DNA from: Tieghemiomyces parasiticus
Lineage: Eukaryota > Kickxellomycota > Dimargaritomycetes > Dimargaritales > Dimargaritaceae
Direction: 5' to 3'
DNA length: 18,522 nucleotides
NCBI GenBank assembly: GCA_027575765.1
Contig: JANBPT010000938.1
Location: 1 to 18,522, forward strand
Positions 18,112-18,522 of the stretch are shown here, one piece after another (within the stretch, counting starts at the first letter, position 1; the number at the start of each line of letters is the position of its first letter). The notes under the pieces are model-generated. The model saw only the letters and a list, made by a program, of their open reading frames with translations, made no database searches and was not told where the DNA came from. The position numbers and the translations under genes are program-made.

Positions 18112-18460
18112 TCACGTGTCTATCTTGGTGCTGGGCATTCGGCGAAAGAAAAATAATGGTTGGCAGTGATTCTGAGAACCGAATAGCACCTGGCCCGGCG
18201 GCGACCGTCATTTTTTTTTCTTATCCGCGGTCCAGTTTCCGCGCAGTTGGCTGAGGTCCTCCTCCCTATACACGCATCACAAGCAATCCCCATAGGTCCT
18301 GGTGCTCCTCACAACTCTAACTCCACCTTATTCCTATACTCTCAGCAGCCTTTACTCACCACTTGAGCCCCTCCTCTATCTCTCTCCTCGACTCAGTCAT
18401 TCCGTTTAGCTTGAAGAAAAACAACCAGCACAGCCGGCCACGTTTGCGCATTCACGAACC

Positions 18461-18522
18461 ATGGTCACCACCAACAAGAAGAAGGGCAAGAATTCGGCCA
18501 ACCGTGACCTGAATCGCAAGTA
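18461..18522 (+). CDS. 5' end of a gene with a Lys-rich N-terminus (cut by window end)
   Basis: The ATG sits in an ideal context (ACCATGG) after a pyrimidine-rich leader, and 20 codons are visible: MVTTNKKKGKNSANRDLNRK. The basic start is common in ribosome-assembly and nucleic-acid-binding proteins, but I do not recognise the product. The last bases (CAAGTA) could also be an exon end with a donor. Same strand as the methyltransferase gene. Confidence 0.6.
   Translation, partial: MVTTNKKKGKNSANRDLNRK

Overview
The window looks like nuclear DNA of a fungus, probably an early-diverging one; the placement is inference. The evidence is eukaryotic gene structure (GT-AG introns with CTAAC/CTGAC branch sites and long pyrimidine tracts, AATAAA signals), a Pol III type tRNA-Glu, a fungal-type stand-alone response regulator and a BMT6-like 25S rRNA methyltransferase. 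Nothing resembles a bacterial operon, CRISPR array or phage.

Layout: (1) Positions 1 to about 4,700 are AT-rich, have no intact gene and form a nest of repeats. There are three copies of a 133-bp TG...CA element (680-812 minus, 3512-3644 plus, 4289-4421 plus); two have perfect 5-bp target duplications. Two diverged copies of a roughly 490-bp unit (858-1351, 1787-2276) carry a hairpin with compensatory changes. A candidate 332-bp solo LTR (2277-2608) ends nine bases before a tRNA-Glu(CTC) gene (2618-2689). (2) From about 4,700 the base composition becomes more GC-rich, and 4.7-9.8 kb holds no gene I can support. (3) A receiver-domain response regulator lies on the minus strand (10194-10847), with a likely poly(A) signal near 9820. 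(4) 10.85-15.08 kb is again without a convincing gene, apart from a weak candidate at 12809 with a mitochondrial-looking N-terminus; it also contains a C-rich, G-poor tract. (5) 15.08-18.52 kb is a compact plus-strand cluster: a two-exon mitochondrial membrane protein resembling the TMEM70/TMEM186/TMEM223 family, a two-exon BMT6-like methyltransferase, and the first 20 codons of a third gene cut by the window end.

The recognised genes are ordinary nuclear genes (stress phosphorelay signalling, mitochondrial membrane biogenesis, ribosome maturation) and do not form one pathway. The most interesting material is the repeat nest next to the tRNA gene: very short LTR-like elements with clean insertion scars, and a repeat unit whose stem appears conserved by covariation. 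I found no clear new defence or metabolic system.
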